Source of the DNA: CAZXTR01 sp964643615
GTDB lineage: Bacteria > Pseudomonadota > Alphaproteobacteria > CAAHEQ01 > UBA3637
Assembly (NCBI GenBank): GCA_964643615.1
Contig: CAZXTR010000013.1
Location: forward strand, 1 to 22,720
Direction: 5' to 3'
Length of the DNA: 22,720 bases
How positions within the stretch are numbered: the first letter of the stretch is position 1; each line of letters begins with the position of its first letter. Position numbers and translations under genes: made by a program. This document shows, one piece after another, positions 15,830 to 22,720 of the stretch. The notes under the pieces are model-generated. The model was not told the DNA's origin, did not search any database, and was given only the letters and a program-made list of their open reading frames with translations.

Positions 15830-17086
15830 ATGGTTGAAGTAATGACTTTAAAAAATCAAATTCGAATTGTAACAGATGAAATGTTGGATGTTGAAACCGT
15901 TTCTTTGGGTATTTGGGTTTGTGTCGGATCGCGGTATGAAGAAAAAGATATAAGCGGTATTTCTCATCTGTTGGAACATATGGTTTTTAAAGGGACAGCT
16001 TCTAGAACGGCATTGCAAATTGCTCAAAGCATTGAAAATGTTGGAGGGGTAATTAATGCCTATACGTCAAAAGATGTGACGGCTTATTATGTGAAGGTAT
16101 TAAAGGAAGACGTGCTATTAGCGTTGGACGTTTTAATCGATATTTTTCAAAACTCTGTAATGAATGAAACGGAATTAAATCGCGAAAAAGGTGTTGTATT
16201 GCAAGAAATATCTCAAACATACGATGTCCCGGGGGATGCGGTGTTTGAATGTTTTTATGAAACGGCCTATCCAAATCAACCGATGGGACGCCCTATTTTG
16301 GGAAAGGGCCAAATAGTTCAATCATTGACTTCGGATGATTTGCTGTCTTATATGAAAAACGAATATACAACCCCGCGTGTTATCTTATCTGCAGCGGGAA
16401 AAATTAAACATACTTTTTTTGTCGAGCAGGTAGAACAAAGGTTGACAAAGTTAAATCCTTCTGGAGGACGTCAACGTTTGCCTGCAATTTACAAAGGGGG
16501 AGAGTTCGTTCAAAAAAAAGATATTGAACAGGTCAATTTAATACTTGGATTTAAAGGTTTTTCTTTAACAGATGAAGACTATTATGCACAAACACTATTG
16601 TCTACAATTTTGGGAGGCGGTATGTCTTCGCGCCTATTTCAAGAAATACGCGAAAAAAGAGGTCTAGTTTATTCAATATATTCATTTGCATCTGGTTATG
16701 CGGATACTGGTTTGTTCGGGGTTTTTGCCCAAACAGGGCAAAAAGAAGTGAAAGAACTTTTGCCTGTGGTTTGTGAAGAATTATTAAAGATATGCTCGAT
16801 TTTGTCTGATGAAGAATTGGATCGTGCTAAGGCACAATTAAAAGCAATGATTTTAATGAAAAGAGAAAAAACTTCGGCGCGATGTGAATCTAATGCGCGT
16901 GATATGGCTATATATGGGCGGGTTGTTTCAAAAGATGAAATTTTACGTCGGATATCCGATCTTGATAAAACGAAAGTGCAATCAACGGCGTTCAAAATTT
17001 TTTCAACTCCCTTGACACTAGCGTGTCTTGGTCCAGTTGAAAACGTTTTGTCGTATGAAAAATTACAAAGCTATTTGAAAATATAA
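15830..17086 (+). CDS. M16 family zinc peptidase (mitochondrial-processing-peptidase-like)
   Basis: The 418-residue product has the inverted zinc motif HLLEH at 46-50, with the third ligand Glu126 in GVVLQEIS, exactly 76 residues after His50 as in the HxxEH-x76-E pattern. GIWVCVGSRYEE and HMVFKGTASRT flank the site. The second half contains the substrate-clamping region LSTILGGGMSSRLFQEIREKRGLVYSIYSF. This architecture matches bacterial relatives of the MPP beta subunit. It probably cleaves peptides in the cytoplasm or periplasm; there is no signal peptide, so cytoplasmic is more likely. The ATG at 15830 follows AGAGGG; the in-frame TTG at 15815 lies upstream of that site. It stands between two transcription units and shares no overlap with murJ (57 bases). 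Confidence 0.95.
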   Translation: MVEVMTLKNQIRIVTDEMLDVETVSLGIWVCVGSRYEEKDISGISHLLEHMVFKGTASRTALQIAQSIENVGGVINAYTSKDVTAYYVKVLKEDVLLALDVLIDIFQNSVMNETELNREKGVVLQEISQTYDVPGDAVFECFYETAYPNQPMGRPILGKGQIVQSLTSDDLLSYMKNEYTTPRVILSAAGKIKHTFFVEQVEQRLTKLNPSGGRQRLPAIYKGGEFVQKKDIEQVNLILGFKGFSLTDEDYYAQTLLSTILGGGMSSRLFQEIREKRGLVYSIYSFASGYADTGLFGVFAQTGQKEVKELLPVVCEELLKICSILSDEELDRAKAQLKAMILMKREKTSARCESNARDMAIYGRVVSKDEILRRISDLDKTKVQSTAFKIFSTPLTLACLGPVENVLSYEKLQSYLKI

Positions 17087-17143
17087 AATTTTGGAACCGA
17101 TAAAATGCTTGTTTTTTTTTGAAAATAAACTATAAAGGTTAGT

Positions 17144-18721
17144 ATGTCATTGTTACGATCAATTGCCACTGTTGGTGGCTTTACCATGCTTAGTCGGGTT
17201 GTTGGGTTTATCCGAGATGTTTTGATTGCTAAATTTTTGGGTGCAAGTATGTTGGCTGATGCGTTCTTTGTTGCTTGGCGTTTCCCAAATTTATTTAGAA
17301 GTTTGTTTGCAGAAGGAACTTTGAACGTTTCTTTTGTTCCTCTCTTTTCGAAAATATTAAAGGATGAAGGTGAAAGTAGAGCAAAAGTTTTTGCTAAAAC
17401 GGCATTTAGTTTATTATTTTATGTTCTTCTTATTTTTACTATTGTGATGGAATTGGTCATGCCTTATGCTATGATTATTTTGGCGCCTGGATTTGATGCT
17501 ATAGAGGGCAAAATAGAGGTGACAACAAGTTTAAGTCGTATTACTTTCCCATTTTTATTATTTGTATCTTTAGTTTCTCTGTTGGCTTGTGTCTTAAATT
17601 CTGTAGGTAAATTTGCTGCGGCTGCTTTTGCTCCGACCTTACTTAATGTTGTAATGATTTTTTCTTTATGCGCGTTGACCCCTTTTTTTGAAAATCCTGC
17701 ATATGCTTTATCTTGGGGTGTTTTTTTTGCTGGGATTATTGAATTGTGTTTCCTTTTGATGAATATGAAAAAGAATGGATTTTTGTTCGGTTTATTCGGT
17801 CCGTTGAAAGTTATTAAAAATGTTTCAGAGGATATTCGTCTGTTGTTTAAAAGAATGTTACCTGGTATTTTTGGTTCAGGTGTTTATCAAATCAATTTAT
17901 TTTTGGATACATTTTTTGTTTCTTTTGTTGGCGCCGGAGCTGTTTCTTGGTTAAACTATGCACATCATTTATTCCAATTACCTGTTGGTATTATTGGTGT
18001 TGCGATAGGGACGGCTTTGTTGCCTGTTTTATCGCGTCATGTTCATGCTGGAGATATAGACAAAGCTCGACATGAAATGAATAGGGGGTTAGAGGTTTCT
18101 TTATCTATGTCACTTGCATCTATGGAGGGATTGATAATATTGGCTGTCCCCATTATTTCTGTGTTGTTTGAACGAGGGGCATTTACTCGGGCAGAAACGT
18201 TGCCGACAGCAACAGCGTTGCAAGCATTTGCTGTTGGTTTACCTGCGTATATGATGACGAAGGCATTGGCACCGTTTTTTTATGCAAGAGGAGATACAAA
18301 AACACCTGTAAAAATTGCGACGGTTGGCCTTGTTATTAATGCAATTTTGTGCCTTATTTTTATGCAATTTTGGGGACATGTTGGCATTGCTTTGGCCACA
18401 GGTATTACAGTTTGGGTTAATGCTTTTCAATATATTTATTTATTGAAAAGGAAAGGTGATTTTGTTTTGGATTATTTGTTTTTATATCGGGCAAGATGTA
18501 TTTTATTATCAACTTTTGTAATGGGTGTTGGACTTTTATGTGTTTATAAGGCTCTTATGTTGTTCTATCCAGATTGGATGTATTTCTCATGTTTTATTCC
18601 TTGTGCAATTTTACTTGCCTTGGTAGGATTAAGCATTATTTTATTCTTTGGTACATTGACAATGGTTGGAGGTATTCATTTGAACGTGTTTATTCAATTT
18701 ATTTTAGGTAAAAAAGGATAA
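17144..18721 (+). CDS. murJ: Lipid II flippase
   Basis: MurJ moves lipid-linked peptidoglycan precursor across the inner membrane. The 525-residue product shows the family N-terminus LRSIATVGGFTMLSRVVGFI, then RDVLIAKFLG and ADAFFVAWRFPNLFRSLFAEG with the conserved arginines. It continues as a multi-pass membrane protein of about 14 helices, including LPGIFGSGVYQINLFLDTF and GAGAVSWLNYAHHLFQLPVGI. FFYARGDTKTPVKIATVG is another well-conserved stretch. AAAGG precedes the ATG by eight bases. It is the first gene of a seven-gene run on the plus strand, with a three-base gap to the next gene. Confidence 0.97.
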   Translation: MSLLRSIATVGGFTMLSRVVGFIRDVLIAKFLGASMLADAFFVAWRFPNLFRSLFAEGTLNVSFVPLFSKILKDEGESRAKVFAKTAFSLLFYVLLIFTIVMELVMPYAMIILAPGFDAIEGKIEVTTSLSRITFPFLLFVSLVSLLACVLNSVGKFAAAAFAPTLLNVVMIFSLCALTPFFENPAYALSWGVFFAGIIELCFLLMNMKKNGFLFGLFGPLKVIKNVSEDIRLLFKRMLPGIFGSGVYQINLFLDTFFVSFVGAGAVSWLNYAHHLFQLPVGIIGVAIGTALLPVLSRHVHAGDIDKARHEMNRGLEVSLSMSLASMEGLIILAVPIISVLFERGAFTRAETLPTATALQAFAVGLPAYMMTKALAPFFYARGDTKTPVKIATVGLVINAILCLIFMQFWGHVGIALATGITVWVNAFQYIYLLKRKGDFVLDYLFLYRARCILLSTFVMGVGLLCVYKALMLFYPDWMYFSCFIPCAILLALVGLSIILFFGTLTMVGGIHLNVFIQFILGKKG

Positions 18722-18724
18722 TCA

Positions 18725-19789
18725 ATGCACGTTTCTTTTTTAAAAATAAAAAAATATATATTTCAAATATTTATTAAAACTTTTTCTTGTTTTAAATTAA
18801 GATTTTTGAAAGCATTGTTTTATATTCGAACATCCTTCATAAAAGGGCTTTTACATTTGATAAGGCATCCGTATTTATCTGTTAAAAACTTTTGTAGATT
18901 TTGTTTAAAATGTTGGGAACGATTTTTAGTGACGGCATTCTTATGTCTTTTGATATTGTATCCTTTGCTTGCATTGATTTCTGAAAAAATTCATGATAAT
19001 TCTGATTTTTCAGGGAAAGCAGTGGAAGCGGGACAAATGGAATCTTTTCAAACTGCGGCAGCTTTAATTGATCGAGAAGTCAACCAATATCAGTGGAAAG
19101 CGAACTTGCCGCCCATCTTTCCATCAGCTTTGTTGGATAATATGCCATCCTTTCAAATGGGTATTATTGAAGCATTATCTTTTTTTATAGGAGCCTATTC
19201 GGATGAAAAATTGCAACGCGCATCTGAGATGTTGACTTATTCTGGGCGGATTTGGTATGTGAATTTTTCATCCCATTTAAAACCGATGACTCCTGCACAA
19301 CAATCCTATCGTCGAGCGCTTTCTTTGATAAAAGGTTATAACGAATCTTTAAAAGAAATTAGCCATCCTAAAACGGCTAAGGAGTTTGTTGCCGTTTTGG
19401 GTGCGATGCAACAAAGTTTGTATCTTTCTATTTTAAAATCTCAACAAAGAATAGAGTTGTCTGCACATCAATGGATTGACTTTGGTTCGGACAATGTATT
19501 TTATAAAACGAAGGGTAAGTTATATGTTAATGCTTTGCTTTTGAGAGATTTACAAGAAGATTATAAAGACTTTATTCATGATGTTGAAACTGAAGTTGCC
19601 TTAAATGAAGCTTTGAACACATTAACAAAAGCATATAATTATAACCCGTGGTTTATTTTAAATGGAAATCCTGATGGTTTTTTGGTTCCTTCGCACCTAT
19701 CAACGCAAGCGTTTTATGCAATGCAAGCTAAAGAAGCTTTGGAAAACCTACAAAGTTTAGTTGAAGAAGAGGATGGCGATGATGATTAA
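18725..19789 (+). CDS. DUF2333 family membrane-anchored protein
   Basis: The 354-residue product matches DUF2333 by its order of motifs: FPSALLDNMPSFQMGIIEAL, then LTYSGRIWYVNF, QQSYRRALSLIKGYN, SDNVFYKTKGKLYVNALLLRDL and NGNPDGFLVPSHLSTQAFY. The N-terminal 60 residues are strongly basic and aromatic, followed by one clear membrane helix at about 64-86 (WERFLVTAFLCLLILYPLLAL). The bulk of the protein should therefore face the periplasm. The biochemical function of this family is unknown. A GGATAATCA spacing fits the ATG at 18725, three bases after murJ. Its last codons overlap the start of the next gene. Confidence 0.88.
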   Translation: MHVSFLKIKKYIFQIFIKTFSCFKLRFLKALFYIRTSFIKGLLHLIRHPYLSVKNFCRFCLKCWERFLVTAFLCLLILYPLLALISEKIHDNSDFSGKAVEAGQMESFQTAAALIDREVNQYQWKANLPPIFPSALLDNMPSFQMGIIEALSFFIGAYSDEKLQRASEMLTYSGRIWYVNFSSHLKPMTPAQQSYRRALSLIKGYNESLKEISHPKTAKEFVAVLGAMQQSLYLSILKSQQRIELSAHQWIDFGSDNVFYKTKGKLYVNALLLRDLQEDYKDFIHDVETEVALNEALNTLTKAYNYNPWFILNGNPDGFLVPSHLSTQAFYAMQAKEALENLQSLVEEEDGDDD

Positions 19790-20057
19790 AGATCCTTTGG
19801 AGGCAAAGGAAAGTTTAATCCGAAATATTTTGGAACTTCGTATTCGCCCCGTTTTGCAGGCGCATGGTGGAGATGTTCAATATGTGAAATATGAAAATGG
19901 TATTGTTTGGGTAGAATTGAAAGGTGCTTGTGATGGTTGTTCTCATGCTTTGGAAACATTAAAAAGGGATGTTCAACATTTTTTAAAATTAATTATTCCA
20001 GAAGTGGAGTCTGTGAAAGATATTCATTTAGAACGTTTGAATAAAAAGGATGATTAA
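19779..20057 (+). CDS. NFU-domain iron-sulfur protein
   Basis: The 92-residue product is a single NifU C-terminal (NFU) domain. Its key features are RPVLQAHGGDVQYVKY, VWVELKGACDGCSHALETLK with the CxxC cluster ligands, and IIPEVESV. NFU domains hold and deliver Fe-S clusters; a nearby set of cluster-rich hydrogenase subunits would be plausible clients, but that is only inference. The frame reaches back to TTG 19761. I prefer ATG 19779, or the adjacent 19782, because AAGAGG at 19767-19772 sits six to nine bases upstream. The start lies within the DUF2333 gene, and its stop TAA shares a base with the next ATG. Family members often have an additional N-terminal domain; this one has none. Confidence 0.9.
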   Translation: MMIKDPLEAKESLIRNILELRIRPVLQAHGGDVQYVKYENGIVWVELKGACDGCSHALETLKRDVQHFLKLIIPEVESVKDIHLERLNKKDD

Positions 20058-20920
20058 TGAAGCATTTTTTTATTATTTTAACTATTGTTTTATTTTTAGG
20101 CGGGTTATTTCAAATAGGGGTTTATTTTGGGAAAAAAAACGCATATGAACTACCTAAAAAAGTTTTATTTGTTCCTAAAAAAATAATTTCAAAAAATGTT
20201 GTTTTGACAAAAGAGCTTGTTTATCCCGTTTCAACGGAAGTGTTGCAAAAAATGGTATCTGAGCTTAATGCTCAATCTATTTCACCTGTTTTTGTTGCTA
20301 ATTTCCCTTCTGATTTTATTGAGAAGGGAAACGAAGATTTGTTTATTCAGACGCTTTTACCTTTAATATTAGAAGAAAATGAAAAAATTGCGCAAGAAAG
20401 GGCTCGACTGTTACCTGTCGCGCATTTAAGGATGGCCGACAAGCCTTTAACAAAAGAACAAAGTCAATATTTAAGTTTTTTAATTACAAAATACGATGTT
20501 GGAAATTTTTCTCCAAAAAAACAAATTAAACAATTGTTGCTCCGAGTGGATAGGATTTCACCAGCTTTGGCTGTTGCTCAAGCTTTAGAATCAACTCAAA
20601 ACGGAAAAGATTTAACTTCCATTTTTGGCATTTCGAAATGGAATAAAAATAATCAATTCGTGCCTGTTATTTATTCGGATTTACGGCAAGCCGTTTCTGA
20701 CTATGCTTTGCATTTAAATAGTGTTTTTACGTATTTTAAATTTTGGGAGCTTCGGTCTTTGCACAGGGGATCAAGAAATCCTTTACAAGGGCGCGTTTTT
20801 TTGTCGGGATTAACGGCGTATAAATATAGAGATAATAACTATTTAAACCGATTAGACGGTATTTATACTCAAAAAAAATTGGATTATTTGGATGAAATTT
20901 TTTTAAAAAAGGAAATATAA
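20057..20920 (+). CDS. Bax-like peptidoglycan glucosaminidase
   Basis: The protein (287 residues) has an N-terminal membrane helix (residues about 4-24) followed by a linker, so it is anchored or exported to the periplasm. From about residue 85 it matches the Bax/COG2992 group of N-acetylglucosaminidases. ILEENEKIAQERARL, YLSFLITKYDV and LLLRVDRISPALAVAQALEST are the recognisable blocks. Glu178 is the predicted catalytic acid, in the position of the ANES motif of relatives, here ALES. SIFGISKW and LNSVFTYFKFWELRSL follow, and the C-terminus has YKYRDNNYLNRLDGIY. It would trim glycan strands of the cell wall. It sits four genes downstream of murJ and shares one base with the NFU gene. Confidence 0.82.
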   Translation: MKHFFIILTIVLFLGGLFQIGVYFGKKNAYELPKKVLFVPKKIISKNVVLTKELVYPVSTEVLQKMVSELNAQSISPVFVANFPSDFIEKGNEDLFIQTLLPLILEENEKIAQERARLLPVAHLRMADKPLTKEQSQYLSFLITKYDVGNFSPKKQIKQLLLRVDRISPALAVAQALESTQNGKDLTSIFGISKWNKNNQFVPVIYSDLRQAVSDYALHLNSVFTYFKFWELRSLHRGSRNPLQGRVFLSGLTAYKYRDNNYLNRLDGIYTQKKLDYLDEIFLKKEI

Positions 20921-20923
20921 AAA

Positions 20924-21034
20924 ATGACTAAAAAAGCTAGAATATTAGCGCTTTTTGCTGGATTGCTAATAGGTTTTATTTTTATATGGGCTTCCGATGG
21001 TGGTGGTCCTATATTAAAAATGTTTATTCGGTGA
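20924..21034 (+). CDS. Small 36-residue membrane protein
   Basis: A 36-codon ORF begins at ATG 20924, three bases after the Bax-like stop, with AAGGAA about ten bases upstream. The product is MTKKARILALFAGLLIGFIF followed by IWASDGGGP and ILKMFIR. A basic start, one strong membrane helix (about residues 7-24) and a short tail mean a single-pass inner-membrane peptide, with the N-terminus predicted inside by the positive-inside rule. The stop TGA overlaps the proposed GTG of the DUF192 gene in a GTGA, which argues that it is translated. I do not recognise the family. It is below the length cut-off of ordinary ORF calling. Confidence 0.65.
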   Translation: MTKKARILALFAGLLIGFIFIWASDGGGPILKMFIR

Positions 21035-21477
21035 TTTTTTTGAAAATAGCAATTTCCTTTTTTTTAGTGTTTTTTATAATGGGGTTTACTTATCCCCATA
21101 AGGTGACGATCCAAACTTCACATGGTGATCATTTTTTGAATTTAGATAAAGCAGATACTCCCCAAAAAATGGAAAGAGGCTTAATGTTTCGTTCTTCAAT
21201 GCCATCTAATTCAGGTATGGTTTTTTTTGATGACGTTCCTCGATTTTTTCGCATGTGGATGAAAAATACAGAAATTTCTTTGGATATGTTGTTTTTTGAT
21301 GAAGGTGGAAAAATTATATATATCGTTGAAAAAACACAACCTTATAGCTTAGATATTATATCTACAGATATGTTGGCGAAAGGAGTTGTTGAATTAAATG
21401 CGGGGACCGTCCAATCTTTAGGTGTAAAAATTGGTGACAGATTTATTTTTGGAGATATATTAAATGAAACACCTTGA
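21031..21477 (+). CDS. DUF192 family exported protein
   Basis: The C-terminal 115 residues match DUF192: LMFRSSMPSNSGMVFFDD, then FRMWMKNTEISLDMLFFDEGG, IVEKTQPYS and VVELNAGTVQSLGVKIGD. The function of the family is not established. The frame is open back to an ATG at 20986, but that would run across the stop of the small membrane protein. A GTG at 21031 overlaps that stop (GTGA), giving 148 residues whose first 25 form a hydrophobic signal or anchor segment; TTG 21040 is an alternative. No clear ribosome-binding site precedes it, in keeping with coupling to the upstream ORF. The next gene starts 14 bases before its end. Confidence 0.85.
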   Translation: MIFLKIAISFFLVFFIMGFTYPHKVTIQTSHGDHFLNLDKADTPQKMERGLMFRSSMPSNSGMVFFDDVPRFFRMWMKNTEISLDMLFFDEGGKIIYIVEKTQPYSLDIISTDMLAKGVVELNAGTVQSLGVKIGDRFIFGDILNETP

Positions 21478-22075
21478 GCTATTGGATTATTTTGATGAAA
21501 AAGGTTTTTATCTTGGGAAGACAGATAGAACGACCATTCATCAGCAAGGGCTTTGGCACAAAACCTTTCATTGTTGGATTTTTGATGATAAACAAAATGT
21601 TCTGTTTCAATTGCGTTCGCATGACAATTTTACCTATCCAAATCAATTAGATATTTCAGCGGCCGGTCATATTAAATCAGGAGAGGATATCTCTGATGGC
21701 ATGAGAGAATTGAAAGAAGAATTAGGTATAGATGTTCCATTCTCGCGACTTATTTCTTTAGGGGAGGTTGTTATTGATTCGAATCTTCAAAATAAAGAAT
21801 TTGTATATATATATTTATTACGGCAAAACCAAAAATTAAAAGATTACAAACTACAAAGATCAGAATTGGATGGTGTTTTTTCTTTGAATGTTGATAGAGC
21901 TTTGGCTTTATTTGAAGGGCGTGTGCCTTTTGAGCATATTGATGGGTTGTCTTTTAATGTTGAAAATCATTTATCCTTAGATCATCGACGGGTGACTATT
22001 AAAAACTTTGTTTGTCATCCAAAAGAATATTATTTAAAGGTTTTTAGTGCTATAAAAATGCACTCTTCCCGTTAA
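21464..22075 (+). CDS. Nudix hydrolase (isopentenyl-diphosphate-isomerase-like subgroup)
   Basis: The 203-residue product has the pattern WHKTFHCWIFDD, LFQLRSHDNFTYPNQLDISA, a Nudix box beginning AGHIKSGE and ending RELKEELGI, then GEVVIDSNLQNKEFVYIYLL. These resemble the IDI-like Nudix group, whose members hydrolyse nucleoside or other diphosphates, or isomerise isopentenyl diphosphate. The substrate cannot be read. In the box, six residues (DISDGM) separate the first Glu from Arg-Glu; the consensus has seven, so it is one residue short. The ATG at 21464 overlaps the DUF192 gene, with GGAGA upstream. The gene closes the murJ operon. Confidence 0.9.
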   Translation: MKHLELLDYFDEKGFYLGKTDRTTIHQQGLWHKTFHCWIFDDKQNVLFQLRSHDNFTYPNQLDISAAGHIKSGEDISDGMRELKEELGIDVPFSRLISLGEVVIDSNLQNKEFVYIYLLRQNQKLKDYKLQRSELDGVFSLNVDRALALFEGRVPFEHIDGLSFNVENHLSLDHRRVTIKNFVCHPKEYYLKVFSAIKMHSSR

Positions 22076-22090
22076 AAAAGAGTGCATTTT
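22055..22090. terminator. Bidirectional terminator between convergent genes
   Basis: A perfect 13-bp stem (22055-22067 with 22078-22090) closes a ten-base loop. The stem ends in a run of T on both strands. It covers the stop codon of the Nudix gene (22073-22075) and lies just beyond the convergent SPFH gene, so it can end both transcripts. Confidence 0.85.
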
Positions 22091-22106
22091 CTGTGTTTGT
22101 TAATCG

Positions 22107-22718
22107 TTATTTCGTTACCGCGTTAATAAAAGGAATCGGAGCACTTCCGTACATATTTACAGGAAGAGCACCATTCCATTTTTGAACGGCTTCATATGCA
22201 ACTAAGTTTTGATTTTGACTTAATGCTTGAGATCGAATGCGCATACTTTCTGCTTCGGCTTTTGCACTTAATATTTTTTGGTTTGCTTCTTCTTCAATCT
22301 GTTTTGTTTTATTCTTAGCCTTTATGGCGTCTTGCGTCGCAATTTGTTTTTCTTCGATTGCTTTTTCAAACAATGAAGAATAGTTAATGTCTTCTAACAC
22401 AACGCTTTGGATTAAAATATGCGATGATTCTAGACTTGTTCTCAATATTTCTAATATGTCGTTCGTAGCCTTTTCACGATTTCCAACCAAAGCATCTGCT
22501 TCCCATTTTCCGATGACGTCTTTGACAGCACGTAAAATTTGAGGAACGATAACTTTATCTTTGTATCCAATCCCAATTTCTTTGTATAATAAATGGACTT
22601 GATCATCATTCAAACTGCAATTAACTGTCACTGTCAAATTGGCCTGTTGAACGTCTTTAGTGTATCCATATTCTGGAAACGGTTTTCGAGTTCTATCTCT
22701 TTTGCAACGGTAACTCCA
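22107..22718 (-). CDS. SPFH/prohibitin-family protein, 5' part missing
   Basis: The reading frame is open from the stop at 22107 to the window edge. From about 22677 it encodes an SPFH core: YGYTKDVQQANLTVTVNC, LLYKEIGIGYKDKVIVPQIL, VIGKWEADALVGNREKATNDI and NYSSLFEKAIEEKQIA. It continues with a coiled-coil (KAKNKTKQIEEEANQKILSA), then AEAESMRIRSQALSQNQNL, and ends with AVQKWNGALPVNMYGSAPIP. Such proteins form membrane-anchored ring assemblies. The N-terminal anchor and first beta strands, usually about 90 residues, should precede this. Upstream of about 22666 the DNA instead encodes part of groEL in another frame, so the remaining residues up to the edge are not SPFH-like. The TTG at 22637 is internal to the domain and not a credible start. 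Confidence 0.8.
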   Translation of the reverse strand, partial: WSYRCKRDRTRKPFPEYGYTKDVQQANLTVTVNCSLNDDQVHLLYKEIGIGYKDKVIVPQILRAVKDVIGKWEADALVGNREKATNDILEILRTSLESSHILIQSVVLEDINYSSLFEKAIEEKQIATQDAIKAKNKTKQIEEEANQKILSAKAEAESMRIRSQALSQNQNLVAYEAVQKWNGALPVNMYGSAPIPFINAVTK

Positions 22719-22720
22719 TC
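22634..22720 (-). pseudogene. groEL fragment joined out of frame to the SPFH gene
   Basis: From the window edge, the minus-strand frame reads DGVTVAKEIELENRFQNM. This matches the GroEL segment around Asp52, an ATP-site residue, and ends before the usual GAQM. The homology stops at about 22667; the frame then gives DTLKTFNRPI and a TGA at 22636-22634. Only 18 residues are visible, but the match is exact enough to be convincing. GroEL is about 545 residues, so most of it is missing here; its start would lie outside the window. The junction falls within AATATGG, a possible short shared sequence. Either a rearrangement or an assembly error. Confidence 0.8.

Noticed and set aside
1..22720. CRISPR arrays, insertion sequences, prophage genes and rRNA
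   Set aside because: I looked for regularly spaced repeats, transposase or integrase motifs and rRNA segments on both strands and saw none.

Overview
The window is AT-rich bacterial DNA that reads best as an alphaproteobacterium with a fermentative, anaerobic lifestyle. The alphaproteobacterial assignment is an inference from gene content: a FYDLN-type zinc-ribbon protein, the cmk-rpsA pair, YqgE/AlgH, an MPP-like M16 peptidase, a DUF2333 protein and an NFU-domain protein. The anaerobic assignment rests on a complete NAD-linked [FeFe]-hydrogenase operon. A gut- or host-associated relative is plausible but cannot be proved from the sequence.

Layout. Positions 1-1357 hold an outer-membrane beta-barrel protein, a hexapeptide O-acetyltransferase and a broken family-2 glycosyltransferase. 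Positions 1515-2251 (minus) hold a lipoprotein gene disrupted by a frameshift, followed by a tRNA-Val(CAC) gene with its own promoter and terminator. Positions 2761-5406 (minus) are the cmk-rpsA transcription unit with promoter and terminator. Positions 5510-7700 (plus) carry a FYDLN zinc ribbon, YqgE, a shortened P-loop kinase and a small putative membrane protein, closed by a terminator.

Positions 7816-11893 are the metabolic centre of the window. Three contiguous genes encode a NuoE-like subunit, a NuoF-like NADH/FMN subunit with an N-terminal thioredoxin-like [2Fe-2S] domain, and an [FeFe]-hydrogenase catalytic subunit with its full set of iron-sulfur ligands. Together they should form an NAD(H)-dependent, possibly electron-bifurcating, hydrogenase. 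The NuoF subunit lacks the C-terminal ferredoxin domain of the best-known bifurcating enzymes. After a terminator comes a HATPase-receiver-PP2C regulator translationally coupled to rsmE, then a cysteine-rich exported protein of unknown function and an M16 zinc peptidase.

Positions 17144-22075 form one compact operon: murJ, DUF2333 protein, NFU-domain Fe-S protein, Bax-like glucosaminidase, an unlisted 36-residue membrane protein, DUF192 protein and a Nudix hydrolase. It ends at a strong terminator facing a convergent SPFH/prohibitin-like gene. The last 54 bases of the window on the minus strand encode a groEL segment (residues around Asp52) joined out of frame to that SPFH gene, which is either a real rearrangement or an assembly chimera.

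The main points for a second look are the hydrogenase architecture, the unusual order of the HATPase-REC-PP2C protein, the decayed zone around the tRNA, and the groEL/SPFH junction.
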